Assembly (NCBI GenBank): GCA_034620365.1
Contig: JAQGEQ010000351.1
Coordinates: forward strand, 496,001-560,000
Origin: Pegea sp. RAD2-039
Taxonomy: Eukaryota; Chordata; Thaliacea; Salpida; Salpidae
Length of the DNA: 64,000 nucleotides
Direction of reading: 5' to 3'
This document shows, piece by piece, positions 13,559-26,753 of this stretch. Each line of letters opens with the position of its first letter. Position 1 is the first letter of the stretch. The translations under genes and the position numbers were made by a program. The notes beneath the pieces are model-generated. The model was given only the letters and a program-made list of their open reading frames with translations, had not been told where the DNA came from and made no database searches.

Positions 13559-15629
13559 TGTCTCTTCCCCTAATCACCTTTATCAATTTTTACTGTCGCT
13601 TTTACCTGCTAAGGCATAAGATAAACTCTTTTAATTAGTCCTCGTTCTTCTGTGTTTTACTGTATGATGATGGTTACTTTTTAGTACCAAACAGAAAGCA
13701 TCTTCAATGAAATTTCTCATTTAATTTTTATCGATCAAAAAATTAGTAAATCGTTTTCACATCATCATCATCTTCATCATTTTTTTTCTTAAGTGCGTAT
13801 TGTAGCTGATAAAGCAAAGTTAATCTGTATGACTCAACAAGCAGGTGCTAATCTGTATAACATGCGTCAATTAGTTTACCTTTATTACTAATTATATATT
13901 ATATATTGCTGTTATTGTATTCTTCTTTATCTGATGATAGCTTGTATATAATTGTGTGCTATCAGCAAGCAAGCAAGCGAGCGAGTCTGCTCATTAAGCT
14001 TTAGTTTGACTCTTCATAATTTGATCCATCCAACAACAGCAAGTTGCTTCAAACTAATTGATAGTTTCAGTTATTATTCAGCCAGTAATAACATTTCTTC
14101 TATTAGTGCAATAGTTTTCTCAGTTTGATGATGTCCTTCTTCATCTGCTAAAAAATAAGAAAACTAACCAACTGATTGCATGATATCTCTTCCTACCACC
14201 CTCTATCTAAATATTTGTGACTTTTTCATTCTGCAAGTCGCGCTTGAGGCTGCTGATAATAAACTGTTTTGAAATGAGCTCAACTACCGATCTTTGTTTT
14301 TGAATTTCACGTTTGTTCATCTTTCTCTTTTCTTGGTTGGTTGGTTGGTTGGTTGGTGATTTAATGTAGGTGTTGAAGAACTTTATGTCCGTTTCTGATT
14401 GTTTTTATTATTAAACTTTTTCGACATCACATCTTTAACAATACTAAAAAGCTGGCTTATCTCCTTTCTTCAATCAGTTTGTTGTCTCAAAATATTCTGA
14501 CTCAATAAGATGGAAAAATATCATAAAATATGACTCATGAATAAAAGGTACAAGGAATAGTTCTCTTTGTTTAGATAAAGAAGTCATCAAATCAGCTTTA
14601 TGATATTCAGTAGTTTCTATTTTGAAATTCAACTTTGTAAATATTTTGTTAAAAAGGTTGAAACGAAATAACCTACCAAGTAAAACTCCTTCAACTGAAG
14701 TGCCTTCGGCTACTATCAAAACTAAATAAGTTGTGCTGCTTAGGTTAATTTCTTCAACTTATTGACAGCTTTCAATGTTATTTCGACACATGTTGCAATT
14801 TGAGGATGTAAACTAAACTTGTTGACGATTAATTGCTTTTATAGAAAGTACTTTCACCAACATTTTTATAATATGGTAAAAAAGTTGTACTTAAAGAATA
14901 AGTTGAAATTTAAACAAACAAGCTTGTATCAGAAGATAAAAGGTAGAAATCACATACACTTCAAGCTGTTCGTCATCATTCAGTGTGTATCCGGCATAAA
15001 TGGTAAGTTGCTGGTTACCTTCAAGTAAGAATGCTTCAAGGAAATGAGCTTAGAGAAAACATTAAAAATATCTGATACAAATATATGACTAGTCGTCAAA
15101 ATGTTTAAGGTTTGATGTATGAGTTTATAAAAATATTTTTATTAATAGATTAAACAACAAGAATATAAAAATAATTTATATTGTTATCATATTTGATTTA
15201 AAAAAATTAATTATAACATTTATGATAACTTGAATTAAACTTGAGGTAATAAACAAGTATAAGAAAAGATTAACTTATAAAAGTTTAAAGATCATCATCA
15301 TTTTCAAATTCACTAAGAAAGCAAACAATTATCTGAAATGTAAAGTTTGAGAATTATTTTGAGATAAAATATACTTTATATCGATGTTATTTAATAGGGC
15401 AATAAAATATCAAGTTGTTTAATAACCTTACCATTAAAGTTATTTAAAAACTCCTTGTAACACAGCACGGTATTGATTTGATGCTAATGGTCTACAACAG
15501 AGAGAAGATAATACAACTTACATATACCCCATGGACATTTAGAAAGTAAAGTTGGGTGATTACAAGGACAGTGGTCGTTAGCAGTGAGCTATTTGTCGGC
15601 GACCAGCAAATCTGGTTTATTTCATCTTT
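13559..15629. other. Intergenic sequence with short simple repeats
   Basis: Contains a short AAGC/GAGC tract near 13965-13984 and six tandem TTGG units at 14333-14356. Short open frames at 14474-14719 (minus) and 14819-15028 (plus) match nothing I recognise. No RNA gene was found. Confidence 0.45.
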
Positions 15630-16560
15630 TTTCGTGAGGTGCCTTACATTTCTTCGCCCAAAACTTATTGAAATCTTTTAAGAGTCTGAAGACTTGATGT
15701 ATCTCGTTAATCGACTGAATGGTTTTTTCGATGTCATCAGATCGCATAAAGTTGTTAGTGCAACCTGAAAGAAGTTTCCAGCTAACGCGGTCGTTCTCTT
15801 CAAACCAACCACCTGTAGGTTCATCTGTTGCAGTGGAATCGTCAGCCCCAACCCTTCACCTTATCAGATGGATAGTTGATCTTCACTGTATCCATCAAAG
15901 GCAGTCAAGTGAACATTGAATTTGTCCGGTTAGAAATCCCAAAGCGATCGTTTGTATCCCCTGTTGAGATGTATTTGATTAATGAGAACTCCTCTAACGT
16001 CACTCTTATCCCATAAGTTGATCATTTATTTGTTTCTTATTTCGATTGAAACAAGCATACAAGGCATGCAGGCCTCTTTCTACAAAATTAAAGCAGTCAC
16101 TCAATTTTATCTACAGAAGAGATTTTCTATTCTGCGCTTCTGTGTTTCAACTACAGAACCTAAAGAACTGACATTCGACTACAGCATTTGCTTGGCTGCG
16201 ACTTGAGCGCGGACGTCGAACTTGAGTAGAATGCTGATAAAAGTCGAAGGGGCTTTCACCAAATGTTGAAAGCATCGTACATAAGCAGCAAATCAAGCCG
16301 GGTCAAAAGCTTCCTTATTGATTGAAGAAACTCGAAACTGAAGAAAGTCTGATTTATTATGACACAAGTAGTGTTAAGGGTTGATCTTCGATAGTTGTCG
16401 GAAGAACGGCTAGTGAGGAGTGTTCAAGTTTCAATGGAAGCTTTCAGATCAAATCTTCTGGAAATCCTGCCTGATACCTGGACTAAACAACATGTTTGTG
16501 ACAAGTCCGATGTTCTCATCGGCATTCCATCGTATTTTCCAGTCACTGGTATTTGATGAC
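15630..16560 (-). pseudogene. Decayed coding relic, family not recognised
   Basis: On the minus strand, protein-like stretches run almost continuously but are broken by scattered stops and frame changes. A 73-residue segment ends at a TGA near 15630 and contains GGWFEENDRVSWKLLSG and a helical KTIQSINEIHQVFRLLKDF. An upstream segment contains FAAYVRCFQHLVKAPSTF, and another contains KFNVHLTAFDGYSEDQLSI. GC is higher than in the flanks. This looks like an old pseudogene or mobile-element relic, but I cannot assign a family. A plus-strand reading with an ELTFDY string is likely chance. Confidence 0.35.
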
Positions 16561-17835
16561 ATCATATAACAGGTACGATGATTGGTACTCTTTTCATCAC
16601 ACCCAGAGCTTCATCTCTTTCTAGAACTTCTCAGATTATGAGGATTGGAGGAAGAGTGTGATAGTTTATCTATTTAAGATCAAATATTGAACAAACAATC
16701 GCAAAAAGAATAAATGTTAAACAGTACCCAATAATTTGTAACAAAAGCACAATTAAAAAAAGTAGTAAGGTTATATGTAGCTATAAAACAGTAAATAAGT
16801 GATTTATTAATGTCAAATGAGATGGGTGGTTCTTTTATTTGCTGCAAAGGTTTATGAGAGTAACCCCAGAAATTGGGTTGGAGTCTTCGGTCACTCATGT
16901 GGTAAAATTCGGTCCTTACTGCGTAGGCTTAACTTTAAGTTCACTTGTAAGGGTGCTATTTTATCCAATGATGATGTAGTCAAGAATTTGCGAGAATGCG
17001 ACCGGTACTTGGCCATGTTGCCGTCCTTATCAATACCACATCATTTTGCTACCTAAAGTTGTGATAAAAATTCAGGTAATATTTGAATGGATTCGACTTT
17101 CAGTCGTTTCTATATTTTTGTTTCAGTCAAATATTCTACCACATAAGAGGGCAACTCTTGTGTTTCCTTATGTTGGGATTTGATTGCTATTTTTTGAAAA
17201 ACAGAAACTGCAGACATTAAAGTTCGGGCCATAAACCATATTGCTATAATTTCTGACAAACTTTCTACTTGATGTTTCAATGTCGAAATTGTATCTTGCA
17301 AAGTAACAATGGAATCAAAAATCAGTAAAAATTTCGAGTTTGATAATCAGGGCTACTTTTAATAAAACCTTACTCGATAAATTGCGTTATAGTTTTGCTT
17401 TTCAAATCTGATTAATAGTTTAAAATGTTGTTTGAAATGTGATACGAAATTATTTTATAGAAATAAAACTTCAGTGATTACTTTCTGCCAGATCATTCTG
17501 AGAAATAAATTAATGCAAAAAACTTCAGTCTATTTTTTGTATCCTGTTTTCGATATTCAAAGAAGGTAAAGAAGCATTTAATTATTTTGCCGAAACAATT
17601 TTTAAACTTACGTTTGGCTTCTATATCTTCAAATCTTTTCATTTTATGTCAAATATTACGCTAGTGTTGCACGAACCATTTCTTACTAAATAATCCGCAA
17701 GTTAAAGATTTTCATGATTCAAAGTTCACTGTCAAAATTTGAAGCTTCTTTTATTAGTTGTATCACGTAATCCATTAGCTACAAATTATTAAATGTTCAA
17801 TTTTTCTTGAAATAGAAGTTTTCACTTCGATAATG
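16561..17835. other. Intergenic sequence, no intact gene
   Basis: Short frames at 16680-16898 (minus), 16817-17056 (plus) and 17110-17301 (minus) are slightly more GC-rich than their surroundings. They may continue the neighbouring relic, but no motif is recognisable. Confidence 0.35.
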
Positions 17836-19820
17836 AATTTTCAAAAAATGTTAGTTTTTATTATTTCGATTAATTTTACAAACAAAAAGTCAACTTTATA
17901 TTGCTCATACATTTAACTACAATTTCAGCTTTTTGTAGGAATTTTGTTAATAGTTCAATTGTTAAACGAAATTACATTATTTTTATCTAAAGATGTTTTT
18001 AATTTTTTCATAATTATGTTCTTTTAAACAAAGATAATTTAAATCAAATGTGGTAAATAATAAGGAAAAGAAAAAGTAAACCATTTGTTTAAAATTATAA
18101 ATCTTTTTTGTGTGTCTTCAAACATCACAAAAGAACTAAACAAAGTTTTAACAGTTGTATCAATTTGTAACTTGATGAACTACACTACTTGTTTAATAGA
18201 GGAAAGAAAACAATCTGTAAAACTGAGTTATTGGTGAGAGTAAAATCAACTAAACTTTTTAGCATTCTTCAAAACCTTATTATTTTCTAAAAGAGAAAAA
18301 AGCTGACACAAATATAATTGTGATTTAATTCTATACAAAGTATTTTGTTTGTATATGATATAAGTGATTAAAGTGAACAATATCATATTAGTTTTATGAT
18401 TTACATTAGTTATAAAAAAATACTAAATATTTTATTGCTTTTGATCTAAATAATTTTATTTGTAATATCTATAAAAGCAGTTCAATAATAGAAGCAACTA
18501 TAATTTTATTTAAAATATGATGGCAGCTGGTTCCAAGTACTAATTGTGAAGTATGAGAAAAAAATTCGCTCTGATTAATGTACCAGGTGATATGGGATTA
18601 TTAGGATGTAATGTGTGTCGCCTGAGTTGATATAACTTGAAGGAAGGACTAATGGAAAAGAAATAATCAAACTGAAGGTCAATTAAATTGTGGATAATTT
18701 TCTAAAATAAGAATTAAATCTCATTAAGTCAGTCGAATTTCCAAAGTATCTAAATTGAAGAAGCTGAGACGATGTTTATAACTATCATATTTGATATTAA
18801 GTAATGGTAATAACATTTGGCGAAAGATAGTAAGATTAAATCAGCAACTATGTAATCAATAATTAAATCAAATTTTTTATACAAGTTACAGAATATTAAG
18901 GTAATAGATTAATGCTAGTAGCTGAGTTATTCATCTTAGAGTCCTTTTTTTCTTTTAGACTTGGTTTCTCAAAACTTTAATTTCAATTTTAATGTTTGAA
19001 TTTGTTCTTAAAGTTAAATTGCTCTTCATTAAAAGACATTTTTCATGTTTTGTAAATGATAAGATTATGTTTTAATTTTATCTTATCAATTTTCAAGTAT
19101 ATAAAAAAATCATTTATAACTCTAAAACTTCTATTTAGCTCTTTCAAATTGATATGACTTCTGATAAGATCTTATTTAGTATGTTTTTTGAAAATTGAAA
19201 AGAAATAATTAGATAAATAAATGTTAAATTGAATTAAGAAGGTTTGTCCATCATTTTTGTTAAACTTTTATTTTAATCAAAAATCAACAGAATTCTTAAT
19301 CAATTTTTAACTGTATGATATTTTGAAAAAAGCAAACTTATAACATATCACTAAATATATAGCTAATAATTTCAACTTTTGATCCAACTAATGATGCTAT
19401 ATATTTGCAGACTTCAAAAGGTTATAAACTAAAAATTATTACCTGAGAAGAAAAAATGAATCGTTTAAAAGTCAAAAGCTTCAAATAACTTTCTTTTAAA
19501 TTGAATAAAAACATGAAGACAATTTAACTGAATTTGAGAAATTAATTTATAATAATCAGCTTATCAATGAACCTTAATAACAATTTCCAAACTATCTTTA
19601 ATGATAGCATTTTTAATTAAAATTAAAGGAAAAAGAACAAAGTTTACTAAAAGACATGATTGAAACAAACCCATTTGAAATCTAAATTAAAATTAAAAAC
19701 GTAAAACATTTCAAAACTTTGATCAAGGCTAAACATTATTTAAAATTTAAAAATTGCTAAACGAATAAAAAGCTCAGTAAAGCTGAAACTTCATTTCATT
19801 ATTTTAAAATCTTCATTCTT

Positions 19821-21194
19821 TTATTGATCGCACTTTTTGGATTGAAATCTCTTTCTAGTTGATCTTCTCGTGGCTGTTTGGGTTGGTCTTTGCTTCTTGG
19901 AGCTTCTTCCAACAGCACTAGATGAAGTTCTCTTGATGCTATGTTTTATAGCCGAAACATTTTCAGATGAACTAGATGGGGATGCAGCAATTTTGTTGTG
20001 AGAAACTAACAGAGATGAATATTTTTCATTCATTCCTAATATATCTACAGCTGAAAACCATAATTCTTTAACATCAGTAATTCCTTCTATTTGTTCAGAC
20101 AAGTAGTGGCTTAGATGATCAACTAGCATTTTCATTCCATCAGTTCCAATTAAGGAAAAGTCTTCGTCTTTATCTTTTTCTTGATTCAAGCGTTTAAAGT
20201 TATGAAATAAAAAAGATTTTCCTGTTTTCATAAATACCAGATCTTCAATTACAAACCAATAGAGATTGATTTCTAGAGGAAATCTTCGAACATTCATTAT
20301 CTTAAGACGTTTTTCCATTTCGGAAATCTTCAGCTGCATCTCCACTGCGAGACTGTGAGTAAAGTTTCCTCCAAACACTATGGAGTCTTCTGGCGTATAA
20401 ACTGCATGAATCCAACCACTTGGCATCAAAAATGTGTTGCCAGCAGTTAATGTGACTCGTTGACATTTTTCAACAAGGTCACCAAAAAATACATCAAGGG
20501 ATGTTTTATTTTTGTAATATTTTTCATAAATTTCTAAATTTTTCTTATTTGGTTCAATCAACCAAAATACTTTACATCCTTTTAAGACGTGATACCAGAC
20601 TGAAGTTCCACCAAAATCAATATGGAAAGTGGTGAAGCTGTTTGCAGCTGACATTAAACAATATTTTTGGATCAGTGGATAATTATCACCTTCTTCATCT
20701 TTGAGTTCTCTTGGAAAGAAACATTCAATCCAATCAAATTGATTGATTACAGAAGGTCTTTCAACTTGTTCGTCTAGTTCAGTAAACGAAAACTCTAATG
20801 AAAGAACGTTGTAAATATTTTTTCTATCTTTTGATTTGAAATATTTACAAAATTCACTCATTGTTTGAAATATGGTTGTCGAGTTTGTAACATCTTCAAC
20901 TGGAATAACCATGTCTTTACCTATCAAACTTCCTATCTGGTCTACACCAGAAATACCTTCGGAAGGCATTTTCATGTCAAGACCATCTGATTGTCGGAAG
21001 ACTAATGGTTGTTTGAAACCTGAGGTTTTAATGTAATCCATACTCAACTCTTTTCCATTCATCTCCTTTGCCAGATTCACATTAAATCTTTCATCAACGA
21101 GTTTGTCATCAAGTCCATAAGCCTCAAAGTAGTGACTTTGTTTAGAGCTGCGTTTTGTAGCTTCCGTAATTCGATTTCGTTTTTTTCTCGGCAT
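19821..21194 (-). CDS. KDM7/PHF8-type JmjC histone lysine demethylase, left-arm copy
   Basis: Intronless gene for a 457-residue protein, starting at MPRKKRNR; the frame is open 12 bases further only through a TTG. JmjC enzymes of this clade use Fe(II) and 2-oxoglutarate to demethylate histone lysines. The core at about residues 176-290 matches PHF8/PHF2/KDM7A, with FHIDFGGTSVWYHVLKG, FFGD, GWIHAV and GGNFTHSL. Iron ligands H191, D193 and H263, and 2-oxoglutarate contacts T188 and K206, are all present, so it should be active. Unlike PHF8 there is no N-terminal PHD finger; a basic start and a basic Ser/Arg/Lys tail replace the flanking regions, and the protein is less than half the length of PHF8. 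The stop codon lies inside an AATAAA. It differs from the right copy at residue 25 (Ala here). A PHD-less paralogue or retrocopy of KDM7 is the best reading. Confidence 0.9.
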   Translation of the reverse strand: MPRKKRNRITEATKRSSKQSHYFEAYGLDDKLVDERFNVNLAKEMNGKELSMDYIKTSGFKQPLVFRQSDGLDMKMPSEGISGVDQIGSLIGKDMVIPVEDVTNSTTIFQTMSEFCKYFKSKDRKNIYNVLSLEFSFTELDEQVERPSVINQFDWIECFFPRELKDEEGDNYPLIQKYCLMSAANSFTTFHIDFGGTSVWYHVLKGCKVFWLIEPNKKNLEIYEKYYKNKTSLDVFFGDLVEKCQRVTLTAGNTFLMPSGWIHAVYTPEDSIVFGGNFTHSLAVEMQLKISEMEKRLKIMNVRRFPLEINLYWFVIEDLVFMKTGKSFLFHNFKRLNQEKDKDEDFSLIGTDGMKMLVDHLSHYLSEQIEGITDVKELWFSAVDILGMNEKYSSLLVSHNKIAASPSSSSENVSAIKHSIKRTSSSAVGRSSKKQRPTQTATRRSTRKRFQSKKCDQ

Positions 21195-22867
21195 TTTTAG
21201 ATACAAATTTTCTTTCAGTCTCAGTGATCCAAAATTAAATTATTTCGGTGCTTAGTTAAAACTACAAAATAGAACAAGAAAAACTCAAAAATTCAATCAA
21301 ACACTTAATAATAAATAAAAATTAAAAATAGAATAAATTAAAAATCAATAATTTTATGTTAGTTTAGTGACAAGTATGACTAAGATAACTCGCTATTGAT
21401 AAATCTCAAATTTCTAAATTCATTAAAAGCTTTTATCAAAGTAATGATTTAAGTTGTATGACAAAAAGCAAATGGTTTACAGACAGTTGAACAAATCACT
21501 AATCGAAAGATAAACTTGTAATTAACTTTGATAATTAAAATGATAATAATCATTTGTGCGAGTTTTATCGCTTTCAAGATTGTACCCAATATAACAGCAG
21601 CCAACACAGTCTACTTTAAAAGTTCACGATGTACAACTAGTTACACTGATGTAGTCTGAAGCTCTGCTTCTCAAACAAGCATGTTCTAATTAGCAGGTGC
21701 TAATTCCGCTTTTTACTTTTATGGCCGAGTTTCATTCTGATTCTCATTTCAATAACTGCCTTATTAAATGTCAAGTAAAATAAAATAAAGTAGGATATAA
21801 AGAAGAATGAAAAATATTGGTAAGTATCAAAATAAGAAACATTAAATAATAAAAACTATTCATTGCACCTGTATGAAGTCTTTCCTGCCTTGAAATATTT
21901 CCTATCTTTTCTATTTCTTTGTTTTTGCTAACTGTTGATGAAAATCTTATTCACCTTTAATCGCTGTATTTGTACAATCCTGTGAGCTTAGGTTACTTGG
22001 ATGGTGACTATCAATCAGATCATATAATTTCTGACTAAAAAATCAAACTGACAGAAAAAAATGAACCAACAAAAACATTTGAAAAATAATAGAAAGTATT
22101 TAATGAAGAAAATCTTTATGAATTTTTTATTTATAAATAATTCTAAAATTATGATATAAAAATATATTTAGCAATTTGATAAGTTAACTGAAAATTATTC
22201 AAAATAAATTGAAGTTGACTTAAACAGAATGTTGAACATCAAGAAAAGATGTTGAAGAAAAGATACTTGAAGCAAAGTGTCAAGGTGAGCAATAAACTAA
22301 AATCTGATTTGCAATTTACAATATTCTACATTTCCATCACATTTCACGAATGAATGATTATTTTTAAGTTTGCTAAAAGTATCGCCCAATCAGAAAGTAA
22401 CAAGTTTTAAAAATTTCATGAAAGATAGGAAACAACTTTAATCTATGGATGAAGCCAGAAGAAATAAGTCTTAACTAGATTTTGAAATTTTAATTAAAAG
22501 TCAAACTTTGAAACTTGAATAAAAAAATAAATTATAAAAAATTCAAAAAGGAAATCTAGCAAAACAAATTTTTCAAATGAAATTTTTCTAGTAACATTAG
22601 AAATAAACTAAATAATTGCTCAGTTGTTTGTAGAATAGAAGAATTCAAATTAAATGCAAGAATTAAACAAACTGATCATAATTTTGAACAAAAAGAATGT
22701 TTATGTAAAAATATTTTTTAATAAAAAAAATAAAAAGAAACAAAAAGCGAATTTATAAATTAATAAATTTTATTTAACAACTAAATAGTATTCAAAATAA
22801 AAAGCTTCAACAAAAGTTTGAATAACTACTGATAGAATACATCTAGAGTTTCTAAAAGCTAACTTAC

Positions 22868-23006
22868 AAAATGTAAAGGGAATGCCTGAGGCAATTAACT
22901 CCAAGAGTTTTGCACGCTGACCAATAAGCGAAAGTTGATATCTCTTCATCTTTCTCTTTAGTTTAAAATTATTCACGCTTCAATGCTCATATACTATCTT
23001 AAATCT
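22868..23006 (-). other. Candidate small exon, left-arm copy
   Basis: Mirror of 26615-26753: an acceptor-like T-rich AG, an ATG at 22949 on the minus strand, 27 codons beginning MKRYQLSLIGQRAKLLELI, then a GTAAGT donor. Local GC is above the flanks. Partner exons were not found and the protein is not recognised. Confidence 0.25.
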
Positions 23007-23285
23007 CTAAAAAATGAGAAAACTTAACAAAATTGGATTTCTTCTTTTAATAGTCAATGCTTAAATAGGCTAATTAAAATAAATAATTTTTGAAAAATGT
23101 CATTTATTTACATTTATTTAGTTGAAGCTTTTTAAAAACTTAATAATCTCTTAGAAATGGTTTCAAAACAAATCAATAGACTATGACCAGATGTTAAAAA
23201 AAAATTTGATATTTTTATATAAAAATAATAAATAACAATTTCAGAAACAATTTTAAACCAATAGCATAATAAAATATTTTTGAAA

Positions 23286-26200
23286 CCTGTTTAATGTTTA
23301 CAGAGAAAATGATTTATTTATAAAAATTAAAATAAATGATCATGAAAAATCCTTGAACATTTTTTTGGCTTAATATAAAGAATGTTTTTAATGTAAATCA
23401 AAATATAATCACAAAAAATAATATCAAATAAAATTAAGTAAGAACTGTTTTTACTTTTGAATTTAGTCAAATATAATTATTTTAATTATTATCATAAATA
23501 TAAAATTATCTTCTAGAACTTAAAGATATATCAATGAGGTCGAACGTTAAAATCAACTGGCTACAAAATAAAGACATTCAAAATTTATATATATATCTAA
23601 GGTTTCTAAAACCATTTTGAAAAATGACTATGACTGAAACAACTGGTCATGAAATGTGTTTATTACTAGTTGACTTTATGTTTATACTTTTAAATATTTT
23701 AACCAATTTGTTCTTACAAAGTATTTTCTGCTACTTTTCAATTAGGTTTTTCAGTTGTAATTTAAACATCATTAAACACATATCATGTTGGCTTGGATAA
23801 ACTTTTATTACCTTCATCTGTTTTAATAAAGCAAGAACTCAATTTTATTTATATCAATGAGTACAACAAAAATTATGTTAATACTTATTTGAATACTTCT
23901 CAATTTAGGAAATTGTATATGAAGAGACATTTTAACAAAAAATTGAGAAAAGAAATTAATTAGAAATTTTATAATCAATTTTGATTAGATATGATTTAAG
24001 ATCTCAATTCGATTTTCTAGAAAGCTGTAAACTAAATTATCTTATCGAGTTATTTGTAGAATTATAAAAAGATGAAAATCAATATTTAAATCAATTTGAA
24101 AACAAATCTGACTGAACTATCAAATAATTTACAAATTTGCATAATTCAACTTTCAAAACAATAAAATGAATATTTATCTTACTTCAGTTTCATAATAAAC
24201 AAGAAGCATGTAAAAAAAGATGAAGATGAGACTAACCAACAGATCTTAAACTTGTATTCTTTAAACATTTTTAATTTAAAACAATTCTAAAGCAACTTTT
24301 AAAAAACTTAGTTTAAAAAAAACTACAAATTTTAACAACTTTAACTGTAAATTTTACTTGCACTGTAATTAAACTAAACTCTAAAAATTGTATCTTACAA
24401 AATGGAAGTTTGAAGAATGTAGAGCAAAATATCAAACTTTTAGGTTTTGTAATTCTGATTGCATAATTTAAATATATTTTTATAGGTTCTGAGACATTTT
24501 AGCGCAAGTTCTAATTTAGTTTTAATTATAAAACGACCTTAATAGAATACTGAGCCACTAAATTTAAAAAAGAAAATCAAATTAAACTTTGTGCAAAGGT
24601 AAATTTAACTATTAAGGTTATATTTGAATATGTGGAAAGCTTCTATTACAACTTTTAATATCTTTTCTGTTAAATTTTGCTTTATACAATTTTTTTCACT
24701 TTATTATTTCATATATAGTTTCTCGAATGTTTAAGGGTTAAGATAAGTATATTGTTTCTGAAATTATTTATCTTTAACATTTCTACTTTTATATACAACT
24801 TGGATGAAAGATTTTAAATTAACAGATTTGATTTGAAGATAAGATGATTTTATTAAAATTGATAAAGATGAAGAAGTACTTAACACTGTAGACGCCGCTT
24901 GAGATTGCTCATTGATAATCTTATTTATTATGATAATCATTATTCTTATTTCAAGTAATAAATAGCGTGTCTCTGGGTCTTGCAATTAGAACACATAATA
25001 ATGAAATTATACTAGAATAATAAAGCAAAATGAATGTAAGCTGAAAAATATACTTTAAAAATACAAGTTTCTCTCAGTTTATTGTCAATTTACAATCAAT
25101 ACATTGTTATTACAGCAATTTTTGCTAATGCATATATGATGGGGATTAAATTTAAATTACAAAAGTTGAAAAATATCCAAAATTAAAAAAAATAATAATG
25201 ATCAATAATATTATTTTCGTTGTAAGTAAAACATGAAAAACAATTGAAACAAAATCTTGGAAAGAAAAATGTAGCATTGAGTAAAATAACTGAGCTTCAC
25301 TAAGTAGTTATCAGATAAAATGTCTGTATCTAAGTCTTGTCTGAAACCAGTTCTGATTCACAGTTTTTTGTTGATGAATCCGTTAATATTCATTTCAGTT
25401 TGTGATCAAGATTTAATCATAAAATATTTATTCAAAAAAATATTTATCAAAATAAATAGAGTTAACGATTTACGTTTAGTTGTAATCTGTAGAGTTTTAT
25501 AAAACAATATGAAGTTACAGAGCTAGAAATTATGACAAGCTTTCTTCAAATTAATTTAAAACATTAAATTTGTATTATGTAGATACTATTTTTGAACATA
25601 TAAATACTTAAATATCTAAATAACTATGCTAAGACTTTTTAATTAAGTAAACGTCAACAATAGAAGCTAATATAACTAAATTCTTCATAATTGCTGGCAG
25701 CCAAAACTCCAAATTCATTTATGACAGTTACAACTGCTGTAAACATCAACAATAAAGCTACAACAAAATATCTTTGAGTTTCTGTAGAACTTCACAGCTG
25801 TAATGTTTGAAATAAATATTTGTTTAAGTGAATCGAAAAACTAAGCAATTGTGTAAATATTTTTTAAAGTAAAGATTAAATTGAAACTGAAACAGTTTGT
25901 ATAAGAAACAATTTTCTACAAAAGTTTTCTACTGATTTGTGATAAAATCTTTAAACAAAATTCAAAGTTGAAAGATTGAATTAACAGCAAGTTTAATAAT
26001 TTATTAAATGTAAATTTTTGAAGTAAAATTAATTGCTGCAAATAATTTTACAATTGAAAGCTTACAAGTAAAAGACAAGATGTATTTACAAGTTATCAAA
26101 ATTTAAGCTAAAAACTTATTATATAATTTATTATGATTGTTGATAAATTAAAACAACTAGTAAACCTATCACTTGAGCTATTTTAATAAATAGTTTGAAC

Positions 26201-26336
26201 CATTTCTAAATTTGCTATAAAGGATATAAAAATGTTAATTCGTAAATATATATGAAAGAATTTTTGAAATTACTCTGTCATTGGTATTGCAGCCATTTAG
26301 ATCACATTAAATAAAAAAATGTAGAAAAAAATGCTA
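23286..26336. other. Palindrome spacer (~3.05 kb), no gene seen
   Basis: Unique AT-rich sequence between the two arms. Frames at 24764-24985 (minus) and 25320-25502 (plus) are short, AT-driven and unrecognised. No transposase or RNA gene was seen. Confidence 0.5.
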
Positions 26337-26614
26337 TTTCAAAAATATTTTATTATGCTATTGATTTAAAATTGTTTCTGAAATTGTTATTTATTATTTT
26401 TATATAAAAATATCAAATTTTTTTTTAACATCTGGTCATAGTCTATTGATTTGTTTTGAAACCATTTCTAAGAGATTATTAAGTTTTTAAAAACTTCAAC
26501 TAAATAAATGTAAATAAATGACATTTTTCCAAAATTATTTATTTTAATTAGCCTATTTAAGGATTCACTATTAAAAGAAGAAATCCAATTTTGTTAAGTT
26601 TTCTCATTTTTTAG

Positions 26615-26753
26615 AGATTTAAGATAGTATATGAGCATTGAAGCGTGAATAATTTTAAACTAAAGAGAAAGATGAAGAGATATCAACTTTCGCTTATTGG
26701 TCAGCGTGCAAAACTCTTGGAGTTAATTGCCTCAGGCATTCCCTTTACATTTT
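26615..26753 (+). other. Candidate small exon, right-arm copy
   Basis: Bounded by a T-rich acceptor ending at 26614 and a strong GTAAGT donor at 26754. The ATG at 26672 opens 27 codons (MKRYQLSLIGQRAKLLELI then ASGIPFTF) and a partial codon. The full 68-residue open frame is identical in the left arm. The protein is not recognised, and no following exon was found. Confidence 0.27.

Larger units (their letters stand above)
17836..23285 (-). repeat. Left arm of large inverted repeat (~5.45 kb)
   Basis: Reverse complement of 26337-31795. The outer limit is where the match to the right arm stops after the string ctaacattttttgaaaatt; the inner limit is at the tttcaaaaatattttatta string. It carries a JmjC gene (19821-21194), a candidate small exon (22868-23006), and two segments (about 18516-18770 and 21865-22042) that recur in diverged form near 52.4-53.0 kb. 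By-eye identity is very high, with scattered substitutions and small indels. Confidence 0.95.

Noticed and set aside
15982-16206. Plus-strand frame ending with ELTFDYS, resembling the end of a SET domain
   Set aside because: Only six residues fit; the preceding NHSC-type motif is missing and the better protein-like reading of this region is on the minus strand.
25654-25746. Minus-strand 30-codon frame with a hydrophobic start (MFTAVVTVINEFGVLAA)
   Set aside because: Too short, no supporting splice or promoter signal, and hydrophobic frames are common by chance in AT-rich DNA.
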